Counted from the first letter of the stretch, positions 53,126 through 62,110 are shown. The stretch: DNA of 64,000 nt from Winogradskyella thalassocola (GCF_900099995.1 NZ_FNCZ01000003.1:1-64000), one strand, 5' to 3'. Notes: generated from the letters alone by a model not told the origin. Made by a program: numbers and translations.

Positions 53126-55222
53126 CTAATTCACAGCCACTTTTTTAATTACGGTCCCTTTATTAAAATCTAGTTTTAAAATATAGATACCACTTGCTAA
53201 ATAGCTTGTTGGTATTTTATGTTCTATGCCTGCAGCCACTTTGCGTCCTGCAATAGTATAAAGGGTATAGTTTTCTAATTTTATGTTGTTAGACGCTATT
53301 ATTTTTATGGCATCTGTCGTTGTTACTACTTTTACGTCGTTGGCTAACTCAAAATTAGAAGTACTTAAAACAGCATCTTCTGTTACTGGATTAAAACCTG
53401 ACCAATCTGCTCCAGGATTTGGATTTGTAACGTAAATATCAGTAGTGCCAACTGGTATGTGTAAAGCAGTATTACCACGATCAAAAATAAAAGTGTCGTT
53501 TGTTCCTGTGGTTATTGTAGGTGGCACCATCGCTAAAGACGTAACATTAGCTAATAATGGGTTGTTACCAAAAGCGAGTAAACCAATATTTGTAACAGTA
53601 CTTGGAATAGTAACATCTGTAAGGTTGTTTCCTACAAAAGCACCAATACCTATTTCTTCAACATTAATACCTAATGAAAGATTTGTAATAGAATTAGTAG
53701 AAAAAGCTGTTAAGCCAATAGCAGTTACGCTATCTGGAATAGACACGCTTGTTAAATTATTTATTTCAAAAGCAGAAGTTCCAATCGTAGTAATACCTTC
53801 AGGAATGGTAACATCAGTTAATCCTTTATCATAAAAAGCTGAACCTCCAATTTCTGTAACATCAAATACAGTTACATTAGGAACAGTAATAGAAGCAGGT
53901 ATAGTAATAGCTGCACCATTTGCTGAATCATAATCTGTAACTTTAAGTGTAGTTGCAGAAGTGGCTTCAAAAACCATTTTAAAGCCTGTCCATAATGCAC
54001 CACTATCAGTTACGTATTCATCAGTAGTATTTCCTGTTAGGATTAAATTAATATTGCTTCGGTCATAGTCAAAAGAGTCAGTGTTTGGTGGATTCGTAGC
54101 AGATGTTACAATGGTAGGTGGCACAACAGCCAATGATGTTATATTGGATAAAGGATTGTTTCTAAAGGCAATAGACTCAATATTTGTAACATTACTACCA
54201 ATTACAACACTGGTTATTTGATTAGCATCAAATGCTCTAAATCCAATATTTGTAACACTATTAGGAATAACAACATTAGTTAAGTTATTATTGGAAAATG
54301 CTAAACCATCAATATTTATAACATTTTCTCCAATGGTTAAACTAGATATAGAATTTAATACAAAAGCTTGATTTGCTATACTCGTTACGCTATCTGAAAT
54401 GGTAACACTAGTTAAACCTTTATTATTAAAGGCATTGTTATTTATTCTGGTAACATCAAAATTTGTATTACTATAAGGAACAAATGCTGGAATATCGACA
54501 ACAGTACCTCCAGCCATATCATAATCTATAGCTTGAACAGTATCAGGCGTTAAAGAAGTAACTTGATAAGTTATAAAATCTTCAACAAAAGTGTCTCCAA
54601 CAATTAAAGCTTCCGTAACAGGGTTAAAACCGGACCAATCGGCACTAGCATTTGGATTTGTAACATATATATCCATAGTTCCATTTGGTATATGTAATGC
54701 AATATTACTACGGTCAGGGTTAAATGTGTCATTAGCTCCAGTAGTTATAGTCGGTGGTGTTAAGGCCAATGAGGTAACACTAGTTAATGGGTTATTAGTA
54801 AAGACCTGTGACGCAAAACCACTAACACTCTCTGGAATTATAATACTAGTCAGTTGATTATTGGCAAAAGCATAATTTGAAATACTATAGACACTATTTG
54901 GGATGGTTACCGTCGTTAATTGATTATTTAAGAAAGCAGAAGCAAAGATTAAATTAACAGTATTTGGAATTGTAACACTTGTTAATTGTTTATTAGCAAA
55001 AGCAGAAGCAGCAATAATATTTATGGTATAAACTGTTGAATTGTATGTAACTGAAGTAGGAATATCTACTACTGTACCACCCGACACATCATAGTCTAAA
55101 ACCCTAATTGTATTAGAAACGGTAGAACTCACCGAGTAAGTAAAATTACCAACAGTAAACGTTTGCGAATACCCCATTACAACTGTAAATAAGGTTATTA
55201 AAATAAGTAGTGATTTTTTCAT
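53126..55222 (-). CDS. BspA-type leucine-rich-repeat surface protein with T9SS type A sorting domain
   Basis: 698 residues: signal peptide (1-19, ending GYSQ), then LRR_5/BspA-like units of about 23 residues (TSVTIPNTVNLIFASAF, TTVTIPNSVYSISNYAF) and a C-terminal type IX sorting domain (about 625-698, ending LKLDFNKGTVIKKVAVN). Three tandem modules of roughly 195 residues each begin with a YxV-(S/T) strand and contain DYDxxGGTVVDIP; modules 1 and 3 end in nearly identical ALHIPxGTxDIYVTNP and ADWSGFNPVTE. Expected to be exported by T9SS and attached to the cell surface for binding. No peptidase domain. It follows the lipoprotein gene by 78 bp. Confidence 0.9.
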   Translation of the reverse strand: MKKSLLILITLFTVVMGYSQTFTVGNFTYSVSSTVSNTIRVLDYDVSGGTVVDIPTSVTYNSTVYTINIIAASAFANKQLTSVTIPNTVNLIFASAFLNNQLTTVTIPNSVYSISNYAFANNQLTSIIIPESVSGFASQVFTNNPLTSVTSLALTPPTITTGANDTFNPDRSNIALHIPNGTMDIYVTNPNASADWSGFNPVTEALIVGDTFVEDFITYQVTSLTPDTVQAIDYDMAGGTVVDIPAFVPYSNTNFDVTRINNNAFNNKGLTSVTISDSVTSIANQAFVLNSISSLTIGENVINIDGLAFSNNNLTNVVIPNSVTNIGFRAFDANQITSVVIGSNVTNIESIAFRNNPLSNITSLAVVPPTIVTSATNPPNTDSFDYDRSNINLILTGNTTDEYVTDSGALWTGFKMVFEATSATTLKVTDYDSANGAAITIPASITVPNVTVFDVTEIGGSAFYDKGLTDVTIPEGITTIGTSAFEINNLTSVSIPDSVTAIGLTAFSTNSITNLSLGINVEEIGIGAFVGNNLTDVTIPSTVTNIGLLAFGNNPLLANVTSLAMVPPTITTGTNDTFIFDRGNTALHIPVGTTDIYVTNPNPGADWSGFNPVTEDAVLSTSNFELANDVKVVTTTDAIKIIASNNIKLENYTLYTIAGRKVAAGIEHKIPTSYLASGIYILKLDFNKGTVIKKVAVN

Positions 55223-55300
55223 AAGAAATTGATTTTGTATTCCCCTTAAAACAAGGGAACTGGTTTTAAATTAAAGTTTAAAGTAAAATTTGGTCGTGGT

Positions 55301-55870
55301 TTAGTAATCCATTTTTATTAGGTTTCCACTTAGGTCATAACTAAATGTAAATGTGGTACCTCCATGTTCTGGTTTTAACATTATGGTATATTCGGTTTTA
55401 GAGATATCACCATTTTTTGGAAACTTTACAAATGCCATAGCTAATGTTGGGTTCTCAAGCTTTTTATCTGCTGTTAATTGTTTGCTAGCTTTTTCAGCTA
55501 ACTTTCCTAATGTTTTTAGATTAATGTTATCATCTAACTGAAACATATAGTCTTCTGCTTTTGTGCCTTGTGGCACCTCAAGAGATATTTGTTGATTTTG
55601 TGACCAAACACCTTGTGTTTGATTCCACTGTTCCATTTTTAAAGAACTAGGATCTTTGGTTACAGTAACTCCTATAATATTCCCTATAGATTTATTATAA
55701 GTAATTGTTAAATCTGTATAATAAGCATCGTTGCCAAATTCATTTTTTATGTCACTTTCAATATCCGAAAAACCATCTGCTGTTGCTGGTTTTTGCCCCG
55801 AGTTTCTTCCACAAGCTATTAATGTAGATATTGCTATTACTAGTACTATTGTTTGTTTTAATATTTTCAT
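55301..55870 (-). CDS. Lipoprotein, paralogue group member 3
   Basis: 189 residues with lipobox VIAISTLIACGRNSG (C near residue 20). The mature part has the helix FSDIESDIKNEFGND, strands YYTDLTITYNKS and IGVTVTKD, a helix TLGKLAEKASKQL, and a C-terminal strand pair FTFSYDLSGNLI. This order matches the lipoproteins at 51414-52031 and 52036-52614. Unknown function; possibly an NTF2- or PepSY-like small fold. Located between the 2-TM gene and the LRR gene on the same strand. Confidence 0.75.
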   Translation of the reverse strand: MKILKQTIVLVIAISTLIACGRNSGQKPATADGFSDIESDIKNEFGNDAYYTDLTITYNKSIGNIIGVTVTKDPSSLKMEQWNQTQGVWSQNQQISLEVPQGTKAEDYMFQLDDNINLKTLGKLAEKASKQLTADKKLENPTLAMAFVKFPKNGDISKTEYTIMLKPEHGGTTFTFSYDLSGNLIKMDY

Positions 55871-55892
55871 CTTATTTTGTTCTTTGTTAATT

Positions 55893-56126
55893 TTATTGTT
55901 CGTCTACATCGACGTCAACTTCTAGAGCGTTTCCGAAGAATAGAAACAAAGCTCCGCCACCAACAATAAGGAGGATTCTAATAACCCATCCCATGGTGTT
56001 ACCCCAAGCATCTACCCAAGAAAGTAATCTGATATTGTAGTTGAAAAATGAAAGAATTATGGACATAATGCCCATAGCAGCAAGTAGTAATCCTCCTTTA
56101 CCTAAGTTTGATTTAATAGTTTCCAT
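55893..56126 (-). CDS. Small two-TM membrane protein
   Basis: 77 residues with hydrophobic segments at about 13-29 and 43-65, a tryptophan-rich loop (WVDAWGNTMGWVIR), and an acidic C-terminus (LEVDVDVDEQ). No family recognised; flavobacterial homologues, if real, are hypothetical. It precedes the lipoprotein and LRR genes in the same direction. Its upstream region carries the element shared with the kinase operon. Confidence 0.7.
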   Translation of the reverse strand: METIKSNLGKGGLLLAAMGIMSIILSFFNYNIRLLSWVDAWGNTMGWVIRILLIVGGGALFLFFGNALEVDVDVDEQ

Positions 56127-56213
56127 ATAAATAATTTATCGATTTGAGAGATAAATGTATATGGTACAAGCGAAGAAAAAAACAGGAAATCTATGTCTGG
56201 TATATTAAAATAA

Positions 56214-56243
56214 ATAAGTGCGGCACTTGAAGAAATATCCGTA
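56214..56243 (-). promoter_or_regulatory. Element shared with the kinase operon, copy A
   Basis: Plus strand ATAAGTGCGG (56214-56223), N3, TTGA (56227-56230), N9, CGTA (56240-56243). The same parts with the same spacing occur at 59336-59365. It lies 88 bp upstream of the two-TM gene start. Candidate binding site of the adjacent LytTR regulator; see finding. Confidence 0.5.
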
Positions 56244-56285
56244 AAAAACAAGTAGAATAACTATAGTAGGTTGCTTTTTAGGTTA

Positions 56286-57023
56286 TTATATTTTGGTCCA
56301 ACTTAAAAATGTATTTAAGAAGGATTCCTTTTTTCGAGTAGATACGGGTATCTTTTTTCCATTCTTAAGGTGAATAGTACCAGATTTATCATAGCGATCA
56401 ATAAACTTTAGGTTCACCATAAACGATTGATGTGGACGAATAAAATTGGCTTTAGAAAGCGGATCTTCAAATTCCTTTAATGTTTTTGAAACCATATATT
56501 TTTTACCGTCGTTACAATAAAATGTCGTGTAACCTTTATCTGTTTCGCAGAACATTAATTCGCTTAAATCTATAACCTGAAAACTATCGTGAAGGGATAA
56601 TATGAGTTTAGAACTCTCATTGTTCCAGACCTGTTTTGCAGCTTCTATTTTTTGCTTTTGTACAGTAATTGACATTTCAGAAACTTTTTGTATAGCAACT
56701 TTAAGTTCTTCTATGTCAACAGGTTTTAATAGATAATCTACAGCTCCAATTTTTAAGGCTTTTAGGGCATACTCTTCATAAGCAGTAATAAATATAACTT
56801 TAAATTTTAAGTTTTCTGTTTGCTCTAAGAAATCGAAAGCATTGCCATCGGTAAGATTAATATCTAGAAAAATTAATTCGGGTTTACAGGCATTTGCAAC
56901 TACAACAGCGTCTTTTACAGATTCGCATTCTCCAATAACTTCAATGTCTTTGTCAATGAGCTGTAATAGATTACGTAATCCTTTTCTAATGTATGCTTTA
57001 TCCTCTACGATTAGTGACCTCAT
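56286..57023 (-). CDS. LytTR-family response regulator
   Basis: 245 residues: receiver domain about 1-120 with phosphoacceptor D54 (LIFLDINLTDG) and conserved K near 103 (LLKPVDIEELKV), then a LytTR DNA-binding domain from about 145 (QVIDLSELMFCETDKGYTTF, FIRPHQSFMVNLKFI). LytTR regulators bind imperfect direct repeats upstream of target genes. Its ATG overlaps the stop of the histidine kinase gene upstream (TAATG), so the two are coupled. Confidence 0.94.
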   Translation of the reverse strand: MRSLIVEDKAYIRKGLRNLLQLIDKDIEVIGECESVKDAVVVANACKPELIFLDINLTDGNAFDFLEQTENLKFKVIFITAYEEYALKALKIGAVDYLLKPVDIEELKVAIQKVSEMSITVQKQKIEAAKQVWNNESSKLILSLHDSFQVIDLSELMFCETDKGYTTFYCNDGKKYMVSKTLKEFEDPLSKANFIRPHQSFMVNLKFIDRYDKSGTIHLKNGKKIPVSTRKKESFLNTFLSWTKI

Positions 57024-59209
57024 TATACTGTATCTATTTTATAAGGAATTACTAAAGTAACTATGGTTCCTTGAGCGTTATATTTTTTTCTATCTTCAAT
57101 ACTTATAGAGCCTTTCATATTAAAATCTTTAGACAAGACTTTCAATCGTTCAGAAGTTATAGTTGTTGCTAATGATTTTTTATGTTGTTTTTTAGGTTCT
57201 TTCTCGGCATCAATTCCAATACCATTATCTGTAATGGTGCAAATTAATTTTTTATTCACATATTTAAGTTGAATATCAATTTTACGATTGTCTTCCTGAT
57301 TTTTAAAAGCATGTTCCACTGCATTTTCAATAAAAGGTTGTATGAGCATTGGTGGTACTTTAAACAAAGTAGAGTCTATGGTTTCATCTATAAGAATAGT
57401 ATATTGAAAAGCTTGACTTTCTTCTAAATTCTGAAGCTCTAAATAATTATTTACAGCTTCTAGTTCTTCATCAAGCAGTACGATTTTATCTCTTGAGTTC
57501 TCTAAAATGATACGCAATAATTTCGAAAATTTAGATAAGTAAAACACCGCTTTTTTGTTTTCTTTATTTAAAATCATGCCTTGAAGAACAGACAATGAAT
57601 TAAATATAAAATGAGGTGTCATTTGCGAGCGTAACAATTTCTGTTCTATTTCTATATTTTGAGATTTAGATTTTTCATTTCTCAATCTTAAAAAGAAGAT
57701 AATAGTACCTAAAATTAAAACGATGACTAAAAATACGATAACCCCAAGTAATAAATTACGTTGTGATTTTTTTAGATCTAGCGACGTTGTATCTACTATT
57801 TTAGTCAGTTTCAATTCCCTTATGCTTGCAGAGTCTAAAGCTTGTTTGTACTTGTAATCAAATTCTAATTGTGTTATTTTTTCAATGTTTTCTTTATTAA
57901 AAAGACTATCGTTTAAAGTTTTAAATTGTTTAAGACTTTCAAAAGCTTTTTTGTAGTTGTTTGTGTATTTATATATTTCACTGAGTAATTCAGAAGCTTT
58001 TTTTTGTGGTTCAAGTAGCTCTAATTCTTCTGATAATTTCTTGCCTTTTTGAGTAAAAGGAAGTGCTTCTTTATATTTCTTTTCGTGTATATAAGTTTCA
58101 GAAATTCCTAAAAAGCTGTAAGCTACGAAATCTTTCTTGTCTGCCTTTAGACTAATTTCGTTTGCTTTTACATAATTTTCTCTCGCAATTACTGGTCTAT
58201 TAAGTAATAAATTAATCTCTCCAAGATTCAAAAAACATGCAACAACTTGTTTTATATTATTAATTTTCTGACTTATTTCTAGAGATTTGTTATAATACTC
58301 GAGTGCTTTAGGATACTCTTTTTTATGTAGATGATAATTACCAATGTTATTGTAGTTTGTTGCGACTAAACTTTTACTCTCTTTTTGTAATGCGAAGTTT
58401 AAAGATTGTTTGTGGTATTCTAAGGCAGTATCGTATTTTTCGATGGATGTATAAATTTCTCCGAGATTACTAAGGATATGAGCTATACCAAGCGTATCGC
58501 CCGTTGTTTTTTTAAATTCTAAACTATTATTAGTAGTTTCTATAGCTAATGGATAGTTGCCTTGTACTTTATAAAGAACACTTAAATTATAATTTATAGT
58601 CGCAATGTTAGTTTCATCATTAATTTCTACGCTATGATTTAATGCTTTTTTGTAATTTGAAATAGCTTCATCGTAACGTCCGGTTTCATTAAATACATTC
58701 CCTATATTTAGTAGGCTATTAATAACATCGCTTGTTTTTCCTTGGTTTTTCTGAATTTCAAATGCTTTTTGATAAGAGAATATAGCTTCGTCGTATTCAG
58801 ATTGTATAAAGTGAGTTATTCCAAAGGCATTGTAAACTGCTGCAATTCCAGCTTGGTCATCAATGGATTCGTAATGCTTTAATGAGCCCTTAAAAAAGTC
58901 TAAGCTTGTTTTATAATTAGATTTTCTACTTTCTAAAATGCCTTTTAAGTATAAAACTTTGGCTTTACCTTTTATATAGTTTATTTCATTGCTTAAATCT
59001 TCGGCTTCTTTTAGATGTAATTTGGTCGTTTCCAAATCGTTTTGAAAATTATAAATTGCTAATCCATACAATATATTTACTCTTGTTGTATCCTTTTCTT
59101 TATGGATAGTTAATTCGTTATTTAGACTGTCTATAACCTTAGTTTGCGAGGAAATAGTAGTAGAAATAGATAGAAATAAAATAATAAAAAATGAAACGAT
59201 AATCTTCAT
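57023..59209 (-). CDS. TPR-containing LytS-like sensor histidine kinase
   Basis: 728 residues: signal peptide (1-22), a long periplasmic tetratricopeptide repeat domain (about 45-430; repeats such as AGIAAVYNAFGITHFIQSEY and SLVATNYNNIGNYHLHKKEY), one TM helix (about 475-500, LLLGVIVFLVIVLILGTIIFF), a coiled region, and a His_kinase domain with the phosphorylated H in MTPHFIFNSLSVLQG and ATP-binding DNGIGID. Typical of Bacteroidota kinases that pair with LytTR regulators. The TPR part probably senses a periplasmic protein. First gene of the operon; copy B of the shared element lies upstream. Confidence 0.93.
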   Translation of the reverse strand: MKIIVSFFIILFLSISTTISSQTKVIDSLNNELTIHKEKDTTRVNILYGLAIYNFQNDLETTKLHLKEAEDLSNEINYIKGKAKVLYLKGILESRKSNYKTSLDFFKGSLKHYESIDDQAGIAAVYNAFGITHFIQSEYDEAIFSYQKAFEIQKNQGKTSDVINSLLNIGNVFNETGRYDEAISNYKKALNHSVEINDETNIATINYNLSVLYKVQGNYPLAIETTNNSLEFKKTTGDTLGIAHILSNLGEIYTSIEKYDTALEYHKQSLNFALQKESKSLVATNYNNIGNYHLHKKEYPKALEYYNKSLEISQKINNIKQVVACFLNLGEINLLLNRPVIARENYVKANEISLKADKKDFVAYSFLGISETYIHEKKYKEALPFTQKGKKLSEELELLEPQKKASELLSEIYKYTNNYKKAFESLKQFKTLNDSLFNKENIEKITQLEFDYKYKQALDSASIRELKLTKIVDTTSLDLKKSQRNLLLGVIVFLVIVLILGTIIFFLRLRNEKSKSQNIEIEQKLLRSQMTPHFIFNSLSVLQGMILNKENKKAVFYLSKFSKLLRIILENSRDKIVLLDEELEAVNNYLELQNLEESQAFQYTILIDETIDSTLFKVPPMLIQPFIENAVEHAFKNQEDNRKIDIQLKYVNKKLICTITDNGIGIDAEKEPKKQHKKSLATTITSERLKVLSKDFNMKGSISIEDRKKYNAQGTIVTLVIPYKIDTV

Positions 59210-59335
59210 AAATATTGAATGGCTATAATTAAGACTTCATTATAAGCCTTTAGATTTAACTATCAAATAAAATCAAAATAGTTATAATATGGTATACTAA
59301 TGTACAAAGAATCTTTTTCTGAAGTGACTGAAGAT

Positions 59336-59365
59336 ATAAGTGCGGTGTTTGAGTCAATAAGCGTA
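59336..59365 (-). promoter_or_regulatory. Element shared with the two-TM gene, copy B
   Basis: Plus strand ATAAGTGCGG (59336-59345), N3, TTGA (59349-59352), N9, CGTA (59362-59365): same words and same spacing as copy A. Both regions also share ATATGGTA (59287-59294 here, 56159-56166 in A). It is 127 bp upstream of the kinase start. Confidence 0.5.
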
Positions 59366-59514
59366 TTAGGTAATAAAATATAGTTATTATTAATTAAGTA
59401 TAAATAAAGCTGAAAGATTTCTAATAGAAGAAGTTAATTTAAATTAGATTTTTTATTGTTCAAAACTTAGTTAATACTTAATTAAATAAATTATGCAGTC
59501 ATAATATAATTAAT

Positions 59515-59522
59515 TAATTTTG
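59515..59522 (+). promoter_or_regulatory. -7 box of the oxoamine synthase gene
   Basis: TAATTTTG matches TAnnTTTG and would give a leader of about 85 nt before the ATG at 59614. Confidence 0.45.
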
Positions 59523-59613
59523 CGAGCACTAACTAGATTAAATTAACTAAATATTATTGATTGAAAACGCATAATTTTTTATGTAAACAATTGATTAACA
59601 GTAAACTTAAAGC

Positions 59614-60873
59614 ATGAAGGATTTATTTGCGAAGATTTATAAAGATAAAGGACCACTTGGAAAATGGGCAGCTCAGGCTGAAGGTTATTTTGTGTTTCCA
59701 AAGCTTGAAGGTGAAATCTCTAATAGAATGAAGTTTCAAGGAAAAGATGTTATAACGTGGAGTATCAATGATTACTTGGGTTTAGCAAATCATCCAGAAG
59801 TTAGAAAAGTAGATGGAGAAGCTGGTGTTAAGTACGGTTCTGCATACCCAATGGGAGCAAGGATGATGTCTGGTCACACAGATTTACATGAGCAATTACA
59901 AAACGAACTGGCTGCTTTTGTTAATAAAGAAGCTGCATACTTATTAAATTTTGGATATCAAGGTATGGTTTCGACCATTGATGCTTTGGTGGCTAAAGAT
60001 GATATTATTGTTTACGATGTAGATGCACACGCTTGTATAATTGATGGGGTACGTTTACATATGGGTAAACGTTTTACCTATAAGCACAACGATATAGAAA
60101 GCTTAGAAAAAAACCTTGAGCGCGCTACGAAAATGGCAGAGCAAACAGGTGGTGGAATTCTAGTGATTTCGGAAGGTGTTTTTGGAATGCGTGGAGAACA
60201 AGGTCGTTTAAAAGAAATTGTTGCACTTAAGAAAAAATACAACTTTAGATTTTTTGTAGATGATGCTCATGGATTCGGTACACTTGGTGCTACAGGTGCT
60301 GGAGCAGGTGAGGAGCAAGGTGTTCAAGATGATATCGATGTCTATTTTGCAACGTTTGCAAAATCAATGGCGAGTACAGGTGCTTTTATTGCAGCAGATA
60401 AAGAAATTATCGACTATTTAAAGTATAACTTACGTTCACAAATGTTCGCTAAGTCCTTACAAATGCAACTTGTAGTTGGTGCATTAAAACGTTTGGACAT
60501 GTTACGTACAATGCCAGAACTTAAAAAGAATCTTTGGACTATCGTTGATGCTTTACAATCTGGTTTAAAAGAGCGTGGTTTTGATATTGGAACAACGCAA
60601 AGTTGTGTAACACCTGTATATTTAAAAGGAAGTATTCCTGAAGCTATGGCTTTGGTAAGAGACTTACGTGAAAATTACGGAATATTCTGTTCTATAGTGG
60701 TTTATCCTGTAATACCTAAAGGGTTAATTTTACTAAGAATGATTCCTACAGCAACACATACTTTAGAAGATGTAAGAGAAACTTTAGATGCTTTTGATGC
60801 TATTAGAGAACGTTTAGTAAACGGTACTTATAAAAGAATGTCAGCAGCATTAATAGCAGCAATGGGTGAATAA
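59614..60873 (+). CDS. Alpha-oxoamine synthase (serine palmitoyltransferase or cysteate acyltransferase type)
   Basis: A 419-residue fold type I PLP enzyme of the AONS/KBL/SPT family: substrate loop SAYPMGARMMSGHT near 75-95, DDAHGFGTLGATG near 215, and the PLP lysine in FAKSMASTGAF near 250. The family condenses an amino acid with an acyl thioester: serine (SPT, sphingoid base), cysteate (capnine-type sulfonolipid), or glycine (KBL). The flavobacterial type is usually SPT- or sulfonolipid-like, and the GNAT-fold protein beyond it fits N-acylation. Substrate not settled. Own promoter and terminator. Confidence 0.85.
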   Translation: MKDLFAKIYKDKGPLGKWAAQAEGYFVFPKLEGEISNRMKFQGKDVITWSINDYLGLANHPEVRKVDGEAGVKYGSAYPMGARMMSGHTDLHEQLQNELAAFVNKEAAYLLNFGYQGMVSTIDALVAKDDIIVYDVDAHACIIDGVRLHMGKRFTYKHNDIESLEKNLERATKMAEQTGGGILVISEGVFGMRGEQGRLKEIVALKKKYNFRFFVDDAHGFGTLGATGAGAGEEQGVQDDIDVYFATFAKSMASTGAFIAADKEIIDYLKYNLRSQMFAKSLQMQLVVGALKRLDMLRTMPELKKNLWTIVDALQSGLKERGFDIGTTQSCVTPVYLKGSIPEAMALVRDLRENYGIFCSIVVYPVIPKGLILLRMIPTATHTLEDVRETLDAFDAIRERLVNGTYKRMSAALIAAMGE

Positions 60874-60900
60874 TTAATTCATTCTATACTATAAAAGAAA

Positions 60901-60938
60901 AACGGTCATCGCTTAATAGTGGTGATCGTTTTTTTATT
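60901..60938 (+). terminator. Terminator of the oxoamine synthase gene
   Basis: Stem around AACGGTCATCGC / GTGGTGATCGTT (with G-U pairs), then T7. Confidence 0.8.
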
Positions 60939-60971
60939 TCCAATCAATAATCAACAATCAACAACTAATCT

Positions 60972-62090
60972 CTATAAGTTTTTTCGTAACGTTTTTCTGC
61001 GTACATAAATTTTAGGATCAAAATGTTTCCATATTTGTTTTATCGCAAAATTATCTTCTAGCTCAGGTGTTCTATAGCAGGTTTCTATGCCTTTCTCTTT
61101 AAACGTTTCGTAGTATTCGTTAAATATTACGGCATGTACACCTTTATTCTGATAGTCTGGATGAATACCTATTAAGTAAAATATAACGTCTTTGCTATTT
61201 TTTTTAGCTTTTAGAATATGTGAAAATCCAAAAGGAAATAATTTACCATTTGCTTTTTGTAAAGCTTCAGCAAATCTTGGCATAACTACAGCAAAACCAA
61301 CTAGTATATCATGTTCATCTACTACAAATTTGATGTACTCAGGATTAACAAAACTGATGAATTTCTTTTTAAAATATTCTTTTTGAATATCTGTTATCTC
61401 AACAAAGGATGATAAGGATGAATAGCTTTCATTAAACAAATCAAACATACGATCTGCATAAGGCATCACTTCTTCTGTTTTTGTAAGTTTAAGAGCTCTT
61501 AACTTATAACGACGTTTAATAAGTTCTTGAGCTTTTTTAAAGAACTCAGGTTTTACATTTTTAAAAGGAAATTTATTTTCTGAGTATGCTTTTTCAATAC
61601 TATAACCATGCGCATCATAATGGTTGATGTAGTAGGGATGATTATACCATGTTATCATGGTTCCGAGGTAATCAAATCCTTCAGTCATTACTCCAACCTT
61701 GTCTAGATTAGAAAATCCAACAGGGCCTTCGGTATATTCTAGTCGTTGTTCTCTACCAATATTTTCTACGGTGTTTAGCAATGCTTTACTGACCTCTAAG
61801 TCGTCAATAAAATCAAACCAACCAAAGCGCATTTTTTTTATGCCTTGTTTATCAACTTCTAACCAATTAATTATAGCTGCAATTCTACCAACAATTTCTC
61901 CAGCTTTATAAGCTAAGAAAAACCGTGCTTCAGCATCTTTAAATATTGGATTTTTATCTTTGTTAAAGGTTTCTAACTCTTGTTTAATAATAGGTGGTAC
62001 CCAATATTTAGAGTCTTTATATAATTTAAAAGGGAACCGAACAAATGCTTTTAAGTCCTTTTTTGATGTGGCTTCTTTAATTGTTATCAT
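60972..62090 (-). CDS. GNAT-superfamily protein, possible long-chain base N-acyltransferase
   Basis: 372 residues, with an N-terminal half typical of the Bacteroidota family (FVRFPFKLYKDSKYWVPP near residue 18, AYKAGEIVGRIAAIIN near 70) and a C-terminal GNAT acyl-CoA domain (FYLIGIHPDYQNKGVHAVIF near 310). Bacterial ceramide synthase bCerS of Caulobacter belongs to this kind of GNAT protein, so the neighbouring oxoamine synthase makes an N-acyltransferase of sphingoid or capnine bases plausible. That is inference from context and family type. Its start is 20 bp from the upstream barrel gene on the same strand. Confidence 0.75.
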   Translation of the reverse strand: MITIKEATSKKDLKAFVRFPFKLYKDSKYWVPPIIKQELETFNKDKNPIFKDAEARFFLAYKAGEIVGRIAAIINWLEVDKQGIKKMRFGWFDFIDDLEVSKALLNTVENIGREQRLEYTEGPVGFSNLDKVGVMTEGFDYLGTMITWYNHPYYINHYDAHGYSIEKAYSENKFPFKNVKPEFFKKAQELIKRRYKLRALKLTKTEEVMPYADRMFDLFNESYSSLSSFVEITDIQKEYFKKKFISFVNPEYIKFVVDEHDILVGFAVVMPRFAEALQKANGKLFPFGFSHILKAKKNSKDVIFYLIGIHPDYQNKGVHAVIFNEYYETFKEKGIETCYRTPELEDNFAIKQIWKHFDPKIYVRRKTLRKNL

Positions 62091-62110
62091 GTAGTTATGA
62101 AGGCTATAAA

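Larger units (their letters stand above)
59210..59613. other. Divergent intergenic region
   Basis: This 404-bp AT-rich gap lies between the kinase gene (minus) and the oxoamine synthase gene (plus). It holds copy B of the shared element at 59336-59365 and a -7 box for the synthase. A 27-codon frame at 59300-59383 crosses the shared element and is not called as a gene. Nothing else is evident. Confidence 0.6.

Noticed and set aside
53445-54857. Plus-strand frames within the LRR gene
   Set aside because: Antisense shadows caused by the repeat composition of the LRR gene.
59300-59383. 27-codon frame MYKESFSEV... crossing the shared element
   Set aside because: Very short; the matching copy at 56214 has no start codon in that frame, so the similarity is better explained as a regulatory element.
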